Shown: positions 35,648 to 47,172, counted from the first letter of the stretch. The stretch: 64,000 nt of DNA from Skeletonema tropicum (GCA_037178625.1 CM074132.1:2232001-2296000); one strand, 5' to 3'. Notes: generated by a model not told the origin, from the sequence alone. Numbers and translations: made by a program.

Positions 35648-35689
35648 AGTCATCATGATGCGAATCAAACGTACTACTAGTTGCATTCA

Positions 35690-37826
35690 TTATAAGTCTG
35701 TAAGCTGTTTCGACACCAACTTGTAAAATATTCCCCTGGACTCAATCAATTCATTGAAGCTGCCAATCTCTGCCACCCGGCCTCCTTCAAGCACAGCTAT
35801 TCGGTCTGATTCCTTTATTGTAGATAATCTGTGCGCTATTGATATGACAGTTCTCCCTCTTGATATTTCTTGAAGGGCCTGATTTATGTGGATACTCACT
35901 CCTTGCGTCCAGAGATGCTGTGGCTTCGTCCAACAGAATGATCGGAGGGTTCTTCAATATGACTCTAGCAATCGATATACGTTGTCTCTGGCCTCCACTG
36001 GTACATTGCATTGGAAGGGAGTAAAATGGAGTCAGGTCAGGTCAGGTCAGAACAGAACGATCAGTAAGACAAAAAGTTATATGTACTAACCTCAATTGTG
36101 TTCCACGAGGCCCAACTTGCGTGTCTAATCCAGTGTGGCAAGTCATCAGTAAAATGAGTCACATGCGCTACTCTCGCTGCCTCCAACACTTCTTCGTCGC
36201 TAGCACTTCCTCTTCCGTAAGCGAATGTTGTCAGCAATTGTTCCATCAAAAAGAACACTCTCTTGAGAGACGATACCTACTTGTTCTCGTAACAGTGCTG
36301 GGTCTATGCTCTGAATATTATTACCATTGATTGAAGATCGAGCCACTGTTGAGCTCGTACAGTCTGGCTAACAAAAGCGACACGGTAGGATTTTCCTGAG
36401 CCAGAGCCTCCAACGAGATGCAAGGTTTTCACCAGCTTTAACATCTAAGTGAAAAGTGAGGGCCAAGTACTGGCACATCTCTCGCTGGATATGCGAATTG
36501 AATGTCTTGGAAAGACACCGATGCAGCTTCAGTGACCCTCTCAATATGTCCATCGCTGTTGTCCTTCTCCACGTCGAAAAGATGACGGGATCTGTGGCAC
36601 TCTAGTCGATAAGATCAAACTGTTCTTCCAGCAGCTGCAAAGCTCTTAACCATCTCAGCATAGGTAGAACTCAAAGAGCTAAGGTTCCCTGCCATAAGAA
36701 GGCTGTACATTAGAAATCCCGTTAAATCCCCAGCAGTCATTTCATTTTGGAGAACAAGCTTGCCACCGTATCCTAAAACTAGCAGCACGGCGCCATTAGC
36801 TGCGACGTGGACTACACCGTCAAACAAGCTCTTCGTCTTTCCAACTTCAATCTCTTGGTCATGAGCTGTACTAACAGTCGCAGAGTACCGATCATACTCG
36901 ATTGCCTCCGCGTTAAATAACTGGACAGTCTTAATGCCTCCAAACACCTCCTCGGCTACGTTTGTGGCCTTCCCATGCAACTCTTGAACTTGTTTCTGAT
37001 TCTTCTTCAACCGTCGTCCAACAATCCTAGCAGCCAAGAATACTGGGGGGATTGATAAAAGAGATATAATTGCCAGAGTTGGTGATGTATAAAATAAAAG
37101 AGAAGTAGACCCGACTGACATGACCACGCCACGAAGTCCCGCAACAGCTTCTGTTGTCATGGCTGACTTGATGAAGTAGCAATCATTCGCCAATCGTGAA
37201 ATTAAATCACCTGATTTGTTTTGATCAAAGAAGGCACTTTCCTGTGATAGAACTGATGCAAACAATTGTCGGCGTATTCGACATACTATACGATTTCCTG
37301 CTATGTTGAGCCAGTATTGCCGAAGTCCGACGCCGATTCCTGCCGTGCATGTTAGACCGAATAGACCCAGTGATACTTGGAATGGATTGAAATCTGATGC
37401 TGCTGCTGATGCTGCTATTAGCACCATCTAAGCACTATGCCACATGCGTATGGTAAGCAATAGTGTAATGGATGAGGTCACTGCAAGTGTTGCTGCAGAT
37501 CCAATAATGAGCGTTCTTTCTGGTTTTGATATTTCATACATTCGCTTTATTATCTCTTGATTATCATATCGTCTTCCTTGTGTTGTTGTGTCAAAAAGAT
37601 TGGAATTTTGATGCTGCAATGAGTTGTCACCTTCTTTCTTATCTACGGCAGTTGACAAGAGTCTGCATGAAAATAATGATGATATGGACGGAAAGATTTG
37701 TTTGTTGTTGTAGCTGTTGAATGAGTGAAAAGCTTCGCGCGAAAACAAGGCATCTTTCCCTGTCACTAAAGAACTAGACATGCGATGCCGACGCAGGAGA
37801 GGCATAAATAAGAGTGCTGTTGACAT
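35690..37826 (-). CDS. Mitochondrial ABCB-type half-transporter (multiple frame breaks)
   Basis: Starts at ATG 37826 with a Ser/Arg-rich mitochondrial-like leader ([19 protein letters not shown]). The transmembrane domain has [32 protein letters not shown] and [16 protein letters not shown], typical of ABCB10/MDL1-type half-transporters. The nucleotide-binding domain has the Walker A GGSGSGKS near 36395, [16 protein letters not shown] signature, Walker [14 protein letters not shown] and the His switch SIAHRLSTI. An intron 35998-36090 (93 nt, GTTAGT...CCAG) rebuilds TQLSGGQRQR. At least one extra base near 35905 (ARSE into IHINQAL) and several between 36200-36620 and 37380-37440 break the frame, including a TAG at 37428-37430. 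The order of motifs is complete, so this is probably one real gene with assembly errors. Confidence 0.75.
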
Positions 37827-38685
37827 GATTTCATTCGATTGCCGATAATACTAATGAATTGAAGCGGTGGGAAAGTGTAGACTGTATATTGAAGCTGGCT
37901 ATGATTGGATGCTCCAATTATTTGTTGGGACATCGATGTTAGTTACTCCTCTAGCAGTTAGCAAAGCAACAACATACATCAAAGCATAGCATACTCTGAG
38001 TCAATTAGTGCGTGTGACGAGGAATGCTCCACTTTTTGATTCGCATGAATGCGGTTCGTTTGCTTTGGTGAGGGAAAGAGGGCTGACACTCAGTAAAAGT
38101 CTGAACGTCAATGAAGGCATTCCAATTCCCACCAACTTCAATTCGGTTTTTCGGTTCCCTGTGGTTTATCCCTCACCGAAAATCTCAGCCTATGTAGCCT
38201 AAATATTTATTCCCCCTAATTGATTACATGCGGCTGAAAGAGGGGGGATAAATCCTCAGATCTCAGACTAGCCAAATTCCTACTCTCCGGGGGGATTGGA
38301 CTGGAACGGTACCTACTGTCATACTTTGACTATGTCATGCCAAACAAGTTATTTTTATCAAGACCTTATTCATAAGTAGACTGCCCTGGTTGAACGAATT
38401 CTATTGAATAATTACTCCGAAGTATTCATTTTAGACATCTAAACTTCGGTGGTGTTATGCTGTAGAATGATGATAAAAGCAAGTAATGTTGCTTTTGCAA
38501 ATGGAAATGGGCTTGCAAGGTGCGTGCGTCGAAAGCTCCACGTCTACTGATGGAAAGGAAGTAGGCAAATTCATGATTAATAAAATAATGTCGGGCGAGA
38601 ACGGTCATCTTCCTCGCTTCCCACTCACCTCCTGCCTATGTATCTCTCTAGAGAGACAATAATAATGAAGATTCGAAGATCAGAT
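37827..38685. other. Intergenic region
   Basis: 859 bp without a supported gene between the ABC gene (-) and the 3' end of the DUF6824 gene (-). Nothing recognised; short ORFs here lack coding character. Confidence 0.4.
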
Positions 38686-40142
38686 TTAGGACGGCTCATT
38701 GGTGTTGGTGTTGGTTGTCTGGGAATCTTGCGAGTTTTGTTGAAGCTGAGATGTCTGCCACTGATGAAGCGGAAAGGGAAAGGACCGCGGTTGCTGCAAC
38801 TGCTGCTGTAGAAGCAAATCAATATCACGACGAGCTGGGTTCAACAATAACTGAGACTGCGTCTGAGATTGCAGCAATGGTTCTGCTTCCTGGGGAGCTG
38901 TCCCTCTTTCATCATTCTTCTTCTGATTTTGCATATTATTACCCCACATACTACGCACGTGCACATCTGATTGATTCAACTGCGGTTGTTGCATTACTAG
39001 ATTCTGCAACAAATCGTTTGTGACATGATGGGATCCTGTGAAGTAGCCTCCATTCGGCAGCAACGCTCCTTGATTTGAAAAAAATGGGGCAGACAAGGTT
39101 GGAGCAGACGAGGATAAACTTGAAGAAAGTGAAGCGGGTAGAGATGTAAGCAGAGATGGCTGTATCATGTTGCGCTGAATCGAACCGTGCTGATGCTGAA
39201 GGAGAGACTGTTGCTGAAGTTGCTGCGCCTGATTCAGCATTAATGTTAACTGCAGGGAATTATGCGGAAGCGAGGTCGGATGGTTGCCGAAGGTATTCTG
39301 GATGGGGAGCTGATGTTGCTGTTGATGTTGCAGCTGTTGTAATTGCAACATCTGAGACTGTATTGGGATCGATCCATCTCGATCACTCGGGAGATTGACG
39401 TCTGAGATTGGAGGGGCGCTTGTGTTGGTGTTGGTGCTGGATTGTCGCTGTCGTTGCATTTGCAATTGTATGAGTTGCTGCTGAATATTGGGATTCCCAG
39501 AAAGTAACTGATCATCTACCCGTTCCTCCCCATCAGCGAGTCCATGATATGTCGCCGCCATCGATGATGGTTCACTGTCAATGAGATTATTGCTTGTCGA
39601 CTGTGATTTATTTTGAGGTCGATCAGCGGGTTGAGAGGAAGCTGCACTCACATCATCACCCTTCGGCTGCTGCGACGAAGGGAATAAGCGGAGAAGGTTT
39701 TGCTCCTTCCGTTTCAGTTTCAAAGATTCCCCGTTGATAGCATATGCCATCGCTTGTGCTGCCTTATCCGTTGCCTGCCTTTTTGACAGCTCCTCCCATT
39801 TCCCAGTGTCAGCACACTTCTTTAGAAATCTCCCTGGCGGCTCCTTCGAGTGGATTGCTTCGACGATGGCCTTTGCTATTATCATCTTTTGCTTCTTCGT
39901 GCCCGTCATGTACAGATCCTTCGAAAGATTAGGTGCGAAATTGGGACGTAGGTATTCAGTTACATATTATGATATCAATACAAATCAACGTCAACTGGTG
40001 AAGGAACAGATTATTCAGGGGCAGGGGGGTTGTTTGCTCTTACCTTTTGCTGCTCGACTATCCTTCGAAAGTATTCATTGCCAGGGTGACGATTGCACCG
40101 AGCCCCGCGGCCTGATAGAACATCGTTTTGAGTTGGGTTCAT
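38686..40142 (-). CDS. DUF6824-domain protein with Gln/Asn-rich tail
   Basis: Exon 1 40142-40044 encodes 33 residues including NDVLSGRGARCNRHPGNEYFRRIVEQQK and ends at a GTAAGA donor. The second exon, ending 38686, begins about 39945 with YLRPNFAPNLSKDLYM and continues TKKQKMIIAKAIVEAIHSKEPPGRFLKK and WEELSKRQATDKAAQAMAYAI. Together these form the 'DVLSGRG...HPGN...PPGRFL' domain (DUF6824), which is very abundant in diatoms and thought to be a nuclear/DNA-associated domain. The remaining ~340 residues are Gln-rich (for example QLQMQRQRQSS), a prion-like, transcription-factor-style activation region. No clean acceptor AG is visible at the exon 2 border, so that joint is uncertain. Function: possible transcriptional regulator, by inference only. 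Confidence 0.72.
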
Positions 40143-40823
40143 TTGAATTTGAATGAATCGCAATATCTGGGTCGTTTGTACTTGGCTCTCAAGAAGATGA
40201 CTATTGAATTTGAGCAAAAAAGGCACCTTGCTTGCTACTGTTACTGCTGAATTTGACTGCGATACTACAAACACTTCCTTTGAGAAATCCGATATCTACA
40301 CTATAATGTCTACAAATGAGATAATGAGAAAAAGGAACATAAGAAGTACTGATGGTAAGTACATAGGCTTTATGTTGTTGTTGTATTTGCATGCTCGCAA
40401 GCATGCGATTCTGTGCAGTTTGAGTCATGGAAAGAAACCATGACGTACTTTAAGATTTCCGTTAATTTTTTTTTTATTGTGTCTTTCCATGAAGTTCTTT
40501 TGTGGCCTATTGTTTTCGAGTACCGGTCTTCTCAGTGTAACATAGGAATAACTATGCAGCTTTGGCAAATAGAAGTACATACTGTACGTTTGCTCTCAAA
40601 TCCTATACAAAAATTTGACAGGCACTTTTTGTAGCTTCCTGAAGGAATTTTTCGAACATTATTTTCGTCTCGCCACACGTCGGAATGAGTAGAGTGGCTG
40701 ACGAAGCCCAAAATTAATATTTTTGCACTCGTACTTAAGTACATATGTACTTCAAAAGTGCTTGTCAGAGCATAACTTGATTTAGGGTTAGGGTTAAGTT
40801 CAATTTAGTTTTGTCGGTATGAC
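40143..40823. other. Intergenic region with telomere-like tract
   Basis: No gene supported. Contains TTTAGGGTTAGGGTTAAG at 40781-40798. Confidence 0.5.
40781..40798 (+). repeat. Interstitial telomere-like repeat (TTAGGG strand)
   Basis: Two perfect TTAGGG units plus partial ones, G-strand on +. A C-strand copy lies at 42325-42346. Confidence 0.7.
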
Positions 40824-40843
40824 TATATCCCAACCATTTTTTG

Positions 40844-40927
40844 AAAACGGCATTTCGATGCCGTTTTCCGTAGAGCTCTGGTATGTTTCTACGTGAGAGG
40901 CAAAACGGCATTTCGATGCCGTTTTGC
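40844..40927. repeat. Two AAAACGGCAT-TTCG-ATGCCGTTTT hairpins
   Basis: Hairpin 1 40844-40867 (10-bp arms) and hairpin 2 40900-40927 (12-bp arms, with GC/GC extension). Both have the tetraloop TTCG. Sister hairpins with loop CAAA lie at 41654-41677 and 41707-41730. Confidence 0.9.
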
Positions 40928-41466
40928 TACTCCGACGAAGGCCTCGTGCAATTGTAAGAACAAAGCATGAGCCATTGTGTGGCCTTAAGGTTACTTTCTT
41001 GCGTAGAAGGGCTACAGGTTTGTGAGGGAAAACACAAAAGGAGCTGTACTTTACTCGCTAGCTTTAGAGCGGTCTTAACACATTGTTTGCGCAAAAACGA
41101 TTACGCCGGTTGGCTGCCGGTTGGTGACGTTTCTGTGACTTGTGGAGCGTAAGGAACTTGCACAACAAAAAAGAAAATGGGGAGGCTTAACACTTTACAT
41201 CCAAGATCCAAGATACATAATAATGTTGCCAAGATTGACAAGCACAAGCACGACAGAGTTACCATGGTTGCCTCATCTCCATTCTATCATTCAATCTCAT
41301 TTTCTTCACCATCATGTCGGGTCTTGGCAAGATATTGTCCCGGAATGGCTTCTTCGTATCGGTCATGGTTGTTTTGTTATCGTGTCAAGATCACAAAAGT
41401 TGATGGGTGAAAATCTGGGAAAATGAGACAAAGATTTTCTTTACTAATACCTACGTGGGAATTTTT

Positions 41467-41510
41467 CAAGATTGTTTACGCAAAACGGCCATTTTGCGTA
41501 AACAATCTTG
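41467..41510. repeat. Perfect 19-bp inverted repeat, 6-nt loop
   Basis: CAAGATTGTTTACGCAAAA, loop CGGCCA, TTTTGCGTAAACAATCTTG. It sits near the middle of the foldback element. Confidence 0.95.
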
Positions 41511-41653
41511 CAAGATTTATTCTTCCTTACGCAAAATACGTCACGTCGCCGGTCACAACTCACAACCAATGTCATGCGGTAGTTACTTTTTGCGTAAATA
41601 TTGCGCAAACAACTGTTAAGACCGCTCTTTTGACACTAACAAGTCGGAGTAGA

Positions 41654-41730
41654 AAAACGGCACCAAAGTGCCGTTTTCATGCCCTTGCGGTTCTGAGCCC
41701 ATTGGCAAAACGGCATCAAAATGCCGTTTT
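41654..41730. repeat. Two AAAACGGCAY-CAAA-RTGCCGTTTT hairpins
   Basis: 41654-41677 and 41707-41730, 10-bp arms, tetraloop CAAA. They are partners of the 40844-40927 pair. Confidence 0.9.
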
Positions 41731-41770
41731 CAAAATGGTTGGGATATAACTTTCCATAGGTTTTTGGCCT

Positions 41771-41853
41771 GACTCACCTCCATACATAATGGCATCTAAA
41801 ACGACACAACCGACTCACCTCCATACATAATGGCATCTAAAACGACACAACCA
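41771..41853 (+). repeat. Tandem duplication, 41-bp unit, two copies
   Basis: GACTCACCTCCATACATAAT starts at 41771 and again at 41812 and continues identically through ACGACACAAC. It lies directly beside the right end of the foldback element. Confidence 0.95.
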
Positions 41854-42174
41854 TGGTGAAAATGGGCTCCCTACGACTAGCCATAAGTAACTCAGTAACT
41901 ACTAGGATGTTGACCCTAAGTATTTCAAAGCGTCAATTTTATTTATTATTTTGTCTGTAGAAGCTCATTGATAAGTACCTTAGTTGTTAGTTGTCCTCTA
42001 ACTCCCTCAACTGAAGTCAAAGGTAGGATTTGAGGGCAAACGTACAGTACTTATCACTCCTCTAGAACAAATATATCTCTGTCGGACCGGCACTTCGGTT
42101 AACGGACTGAATCTGTAGAATCTCTAGTTAGTTAGTCACGTCACATTATTGTTTTTATGTATGTAGGAGTACAT

Positions 42175-42232
42175 GATGATAGATAGATTATTTTATTCAC
42201 TACTCCCTAGACACCTGTGTCAGTAGAGAAAG
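42175..42232 (+). repeat. Dispersed repeat, copy of 18945-18995
   Basis: GATAGATAGATTATT...ACTACT..CTAGA..CACC.GTGT..GTAGAGAA is shared between the two places on the same strand with several substitutions and small gaps. Confidence 0.6.
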
Positions 42233-42324
42233 AAGAATTTAAACACTCATTCTTTTTTCTTTGTGACCCTGCGTACATACAATACTGCCTGCACCATAAT
42301 ATAGTTTTCACTAAGGAGAAATCG

Positions 42325-42346
42325 TAACCCTAACCCTAACCCTAAC
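42325..42346 (-). repeat. Interstitial telomere-like repeat (CCCTAA strand)
   Basis: Three TAACCC units plus TAAC, inverted relative to the tract at 40781. Confidence 0.75.
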
Positions 42347-44229
42347 TTCAATGCTGGCTTCAGACGAGTCAATCAATGCCAAAACTAGAGTAGAGAATGC
42401 CCTAATGAAGCTAGTGATGGGGAAGGAACTTTACTTTGATTAAGAAGTAAGGAGAAGGTTCAGATGAAGATGTTAGAGTTAGAGGAAGGTTGGTAATTGG
42501 TGAGTGACCAGTGAGAGTGATGGAAAAAGAACCTACGAGTGTACGAGTATATGGTGAGGTTGAATGCCAATCTAGTGCATATTGAAATCTTCAAGTTCAG
42601 TCAAATCAAGGTAGACCTAAATAAGTTACTCCTATCTTGATCACATGGACATGGGAACCGTCATGTTGCATCATCATCATTTCAAGATAATATTTAGACT
42701 CTCTACAAGTCATTGCTACATGGTTAGTCATGATCCAGTGCTAATGATCGCAGTAATACTGTGCTTATGACTATGAATAAATGAGTCCAAAATGCCAATG
42801 GATGTGGACGTAATGATGTTATGTACATACAATAACAGTTACATGCGCTATACTTACTTGAACAAAGTAAATTCGGGTTCGCACGCTACATCGGTACTCG
42901 CTGGATGGTGACAAGTCACACATCGGTCACTCGGCCAGTGTAAGATGTCCCCCCCGCCCTGCAAACGTGCCTCCTACCTGCATGCCTGCCTGCCTTTGTC
43001 CTGTATCCTACGAGCTTTCTTGTATTAGTGGCATACATATAGGTACGTAAGGGTAGATACTACCAATAAGTTGAACCGACCCTACCCGATCGACGGGGCA
43101 TCCCGAGGTAGGATGGGGGGTTGGTGTTGGTTGGTTGGGGTATGGGTTGGTGTTGGTAGGGAGAGCTTTTCATGGATGCAAATCATGCCTGGGTCCAGAT
43201 TCCGTGCTTCCGTCTCCTCATCGTTCAGGCCAGATTTGTTGCATGATCAAGTCGAGAACTTGTACTAAAATCAGCCTATTACTTGACTTAGTCTCTATAG
43301 ATACCGTAGGGGAAAATTGGACCCAACTTTTCTCCTCCCATTGCTACAAAGTTCATCGCTTCACAGACATCTCCTATTGGGATACCTTCACTGTTTGGAG
43401 TACAGGCCAGGGCTTGTCGTCCAAGCGCTGAACCCCAACGAAATAATTCGTTAGGGCCTGTGGGAGGATGCGTAATCGCTATCCTGCAACCTCAAACCTG
43501 CCAGTAGTATTCCCGGCGGTTAGTCCCGTGCACGACTGAACCCAGCAATATTGGAAAGACAAAGCTTCGCATTATAACCCCCCCAAATAAGGGGGTAACA
43601 ACCGAAAAATAAACCCAGGGTCGGGTGGGTGGGAAAAATAAAATATGAGTTCCTGCGTCAGTATTTCCAAGTGTTGATCATGTCCTCGGTATTAACAAAT
43701 CCCAGGAGTTCCTTTCCCAATCAAATATTTGGTATGGTGTGTTAAAGCTAGCGTGTGTGTTGGCTTGTTGGTGGAGTGAGTGCATTGCTGGCCAATTTTG
43801 ATGAGCAATGCTGCACCTCTTCCGTTTCTTGCTGCCAGCTGTTCATTTCCACGATTGCTCCATGCCCGCTCTCGCCATCATAATTATCTGAGTGCCGTTC
43901 GCTATTTGTTTTTGTCCTCTCTCTTCATCGACGGACGTCATTACTGAATGCCGGACCCTCTCTACTTGTTGTGTCGACCGGTATTACGGGATTAGTGGCA
44001 GCGCGCCTCAGCTCTACGTATAATAAAGTTAGCGATTCAGTCACGAGTTCCAATATTTAAATTGCAATTTAGTGCGATCTTGTGCAAAACAGTGTGTTGG
44101 GCCGTCAAATGCCATTTTGGTGACAAGAACTCATTAGCAGCTGTTTGCTATAGTCTATTGACGTCGTGTATGTCTGATAATAATGTGTATTTACTATGTA
44201 TAGTGTGCTGTATTGTATATCTTAGGCGG

Positions 44230-44715
44230 CCAATCCTGATCCCCTTCAGCCTCGGCTTGAACGGGCTCCACGACACCCTCTCCCTCTGCCTCCTCATCGT
44301 ACTGTGAATCTCGCCAATGCGTCCACGGTCAAGTTGGTGTGTTCAAAATCCCATCAATCTTCTTTGGATTTGTTTTGTAGTTTGATAAGTACTCCCCCTT
44401 GCCTCGGCTATCAACAGCGCACAAGAATTTGACAACAGGGGCGAGATCATCTGCCTCCATACTCTTCAGATCTCTCCCTTTCTCTTCGACGAACAGCTGG
44501 TATTGAGACCAGCTTTTTCAAATAATTCCAATTCTTTGTCTTCTGCCTCCTTCGCCTTCGCACCCTTTGCCTTCTGCCTAACTTCCTCGATCTAATTCTC
44601 GTGCTTTGAGGATTTCATCCCCGTTGTACATCATGCTCCCTAACACACGGAAGAGCCCAGATGCCCTTGTCACGTTTCCCTCATCAACCGCATGTACTCA
44701 AAAAAAGCGTCGAAT
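44230..44715 (-). pseudogene. Decayed protein-coding segment of unknown family
   Basis: Successive - strand frames give protein-like text in order: FFEYMRLMRET, then TRASGLFRVLGSMMYNGDEILKA, EEVRQKAKGAKAKEAEDKELE, LFEKAGLNTS, RDLKSMEADDLAPVVKFLCAVDSRGKGEYLSNY, then KTNPKKIDGILNTPT and an acidic end EEAEGEGVVEPVQAEAE. Stops and frame changes interrupt it at least four times. The length and mixture suggest an element-encoded protein that has decayed. I do not recognise the family. Confidence 0.5.
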
Positions 44716-45566
44716 ACTGGAACATCATGTTGTTACAACATATTAGTAAAGATACACCTTTTCATCTACCACTGATGTATTCTTCGGAGTGACGATGTAC
44801 GAGTATTATTGACGACGATATTCATTATTCTTTGTAACGTAAGTGATAGGTGCGTGCCTTCGTTGATTCAATATCTCTGCGGAAGTGGCTGCCTTGTTGT
44901 ATTCATTTTTGGATACGGTGCCGTAAATTGACCATAAATATATATGAGATATTCGGTGAGCGGAAGACGTTGCAGATCAGGGTTGTTGTGTCGGAGCGGA
45001 TGAAGGCAGTGATATTGGTGAGATTGTATTAGCAGTGGTGGCAGCAGTAGATGCGGTGCTGCCGCTTCTCCTACGCGTCTTACGTGGAGGCATGTCATGA
45101 CATTCATTTTCTAAAGATGCCTCGACGCTCTGAAAGCATACTGCGTTCCAACGCCACTTCTACTTTTACCCTCTCTCACACAGCCCTCGTTCATAATCAA
45201 GAAATCAGCACGCCCTTAGAGCCATCGCTGGGGCGAGGCTTGCTCCAAAACCAGGATGAACGCATTGAATCACTGATACCAAACAATAATTTTGGGTGAG
45301 ACGATTATTCAAATTAAAAAATATCAGCAATACACAAAATAACACCGTATGTCCACACACCAAACAAACGGCATAAAAGAGTGTAAGCTCTTGTCTAGGG
45401 GCTGCCACCCCATCCTGTTTACTTATGGTAACAACCGGGTGTTGATTCCGTCGGTGTCGACCACCATTGATAGGTCACTTTGCAGCAAAATTGCAATTTA
45501 AACCACAAAAAATAAATTTTATTAGGTTTAGAATGACCCTGAATAGCATCCTATGAAAATATCGAC

Positions 45567-45974
45567 AGGACGGGTGACATCCGTAGAACTTCTACGTAGG
45601 AATTCTCACATAACCCTAGTACCTTTTTTGACCGCCGGAGACCTTTTTGAATGGCACCCGGGTGCCAAACATGAAATGCCGCCCGCCGATCACGATTTTG
45701 CTTTGGTACTCGGGTGCCATTTCTCCGGGCAACGCACACGATGATCGTGCTGGAAGTTTGAACATACCGGTAACATACCGGTACATCCTTACCTAGCTGG
45801 TAATCTAATACTCCACCCTGGTACCAAATCCCGCCGCCGGAGGCTTTGAAAAAAAGTACCCAGGTGCGACATTTCCGGTCACAACTAGCGCTTGTTAGTG
45901 ACCGCCTGCCGGAGCAAAATCTGAAAAAAGCACCCGGGTGCCATGCCCTCCGGGCAACTGATGTCACCCGTCCT
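45567..45974. repeat. Inverted-repeat unit with GCACCCGGGTGC palindromes
   Basis: AGGACGGGTGACATC (45567-45581) against GATGTCACCCGTCCT (45960-45974), perfect 15-bp arms. Inside are the perfect 16-bp palindrome TGGCACCCGGGTGCCA (45652-45667) and a second copy, GCACCCGGGTGCCA, at 45930-45943. A - strand ORF covering 45551-46063 passes through all of these but looks like a by-product of the repeats. Confidence 0.7.
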
Positions 45975-46138
45975 ATCATCGACCGACCCAATTTTGTAGG
46001 AGGAACTCCCAAATGGAGTGGTGAAGGTGGCCCTAAAAGGATTTTTTGATCGGGGGTCGGCAACGGCGTCTGTAACGTAATTTACAAAATTCGGCCACTA
46101 AAACGCAATTTAGTAGGTCGGCACTAATCCCGTAATGC

Positions 46139-47172
46139 TAGTATCATTCACATCACATCAACATAAGGTGCGTTCCGAGCAAAATTTTATCGTACGCACG
46201 ATTTTGGTACCGGCTAACTAAAAACATGCAGTGCTTTCCGAGCAACCAGGAGCAACTGCACGTTTTGCACGTTTTTTTTCCCTCCGACAGCGGCGAATTC
46301 GACAATCCGTATCAACGATGATATCCGCTACTCTCATAGCCACCACGTTTCCCAAACCCTACCAATAGTAGTATCCAGTGAATTTTATCGCAGGCAACAC
46401 CTTATACAACGATTCAGCCGCAGGGTTTTATTATTACTACTGTCTACACCGCATAAATAAATGACTAATACATGCTACATAAATCTCATTTCTGCCTATG
46501 GTGTTGCTATTTTTTTCCACCCTATTGTAATATTATGGACAATAATAGCCGCCACTTCTTCTATATAATAATATTAATGATTTCCGTTCTTTACAGCCGC
46601 TCGATCCGCCGTCTACGGGCTTATTGTTGTGGTTGAGTGTGTTATTATTTTTGCCAATTTGTTCACATCTTGTGTTCTTGGTGTTTTGGAGGTGTGGGGG
46701 GGGCTTTAATGGTCACTCCGAGCAGCCGGATTCTCACTTCATATCATCATCGGCGACGGGTAGCGGAGGGGTAGTGCATATTATTGTTTATCTTCTTCTA
46801 TGGTTGCAGGGAAGGTGGTTGTTTTAATTTCAAATCTCAATGGAGTGGATTGCAATTATATTATCACCGCCCCTAAAGCAGCCGAAACGCCACCCTGCTG
46901 CGAATAAGTCGCCATATATGTCTTATAAGCGATAGGCCATCGATACCTTATGAAATATAGTCATGGACTGAGATAGGTGGCCTTACTAGGGGTGCCATTG
47001 TCATGGCATCTTTTTATTTTGGTGTGCTCGTGGACGTACGATCATGCAGAAATCGAGTTGGCTTTCTGCATGATCGTGCAATCGTACGCATGATTTTCGA
47101 AGCGGCCCAAAGCGGGGGGAAATATGAGAACTGCACGATCGTACGTAGGGGTATCGAGCCCTCTAGGTCAAA
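46139..47172. other. Gene-poor stretch
   Basis: No gene supported. It contains two TTCCGAGCAA words (46172 and 46246 region) and the 15-bp hairpin at 47038-47077. Confidence 0.45.
47038..47077. repeat. Perfect 15-bp inverted repeat, 10-nt loop
   Basis: ACGATCATGCAGAAA, loop TCGAGTTGGC, TTTCTGCATGATCGT. CGTACGATCATG-like words recur on both strands up to ~47145, just left of the next element. Confidence 0.9.

Larger units (their letters stand above)
40824..41748. mobile_element. Foldback/MITE-like element with nested hairpins, 925 bp
   Basis: Ends are inverted: TATATCCCAACCATTTT at 40824 against AAAATGGTTGGGATATA ending 41748. The match continues inward through hairpins, and another inverted pair lies further in (AGAGCGGTCTTAACA at ~41064 against the segment ending ~41634). 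No ORF with protein character is present, so it is probably non-autonomous. It contains four copies of an AAAACGGCAY...RTGCCGTTTT hairpin and a central 19-bp perfect hairpin. Confidence 0.8.
41854..43980. other. Long gene-poor stretch
   Basis: No gene supported in about 2.1 kb. It holds the dispersed repeat at 42175-42232, the C-strand telomere-like tract 42325-42346 and a GGTTGG/GTTGGT low-complexity run at 43110-43160. The few short ORFs here have no protein-like features. Confidence 0.5.
43981..46138. mobile_element. Putative DNA element bounded by 19-bp inverted repeats
   Basis: Left end GTATTACGGGATTAGTGGC (43981-43999) and right end 46120-46138 are inverted copies with two mismatches. 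2158 bp. The interior has a decayed ORF on the - strand (44230-44715) and a smaller inverted-repeat unit (45567-45974). No target-site duplication is evident, so the assignment rests on the inverted ends only. Confidence 0.5.

Noticed and set aside
38008..38202. 64-codon + strand ORF
   Set aside because: No domain, no codon pattern and no splice partners; lies in ordinary intergenic sequence.
39150..39440. + strand ORFs opposite the Gln-rich gene
   Set aside because: They are antisense shadows of CAA/CAG-rich coding sequence and give Ala/Val/Thr-rich nonsense.
40781..40798. True chromosome end
   Set aside because: Only two to three units, with unrelated sequence on both sides for tens of kb.
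45551..46063. 170-codon open frame on the - strand
   Set aside because: It runs straight through the inverted repeat and its palindromes. Its WHPGA motifs come from those palindromes, and there is no protein-like domain. More likely a by-product of repeat sequence.
46624..46827. Hydrophobic 67-codon ORF
   Set aside because: T-rich sequence yields hydrophobic text by chance; no start context or neighbouring exons support it.
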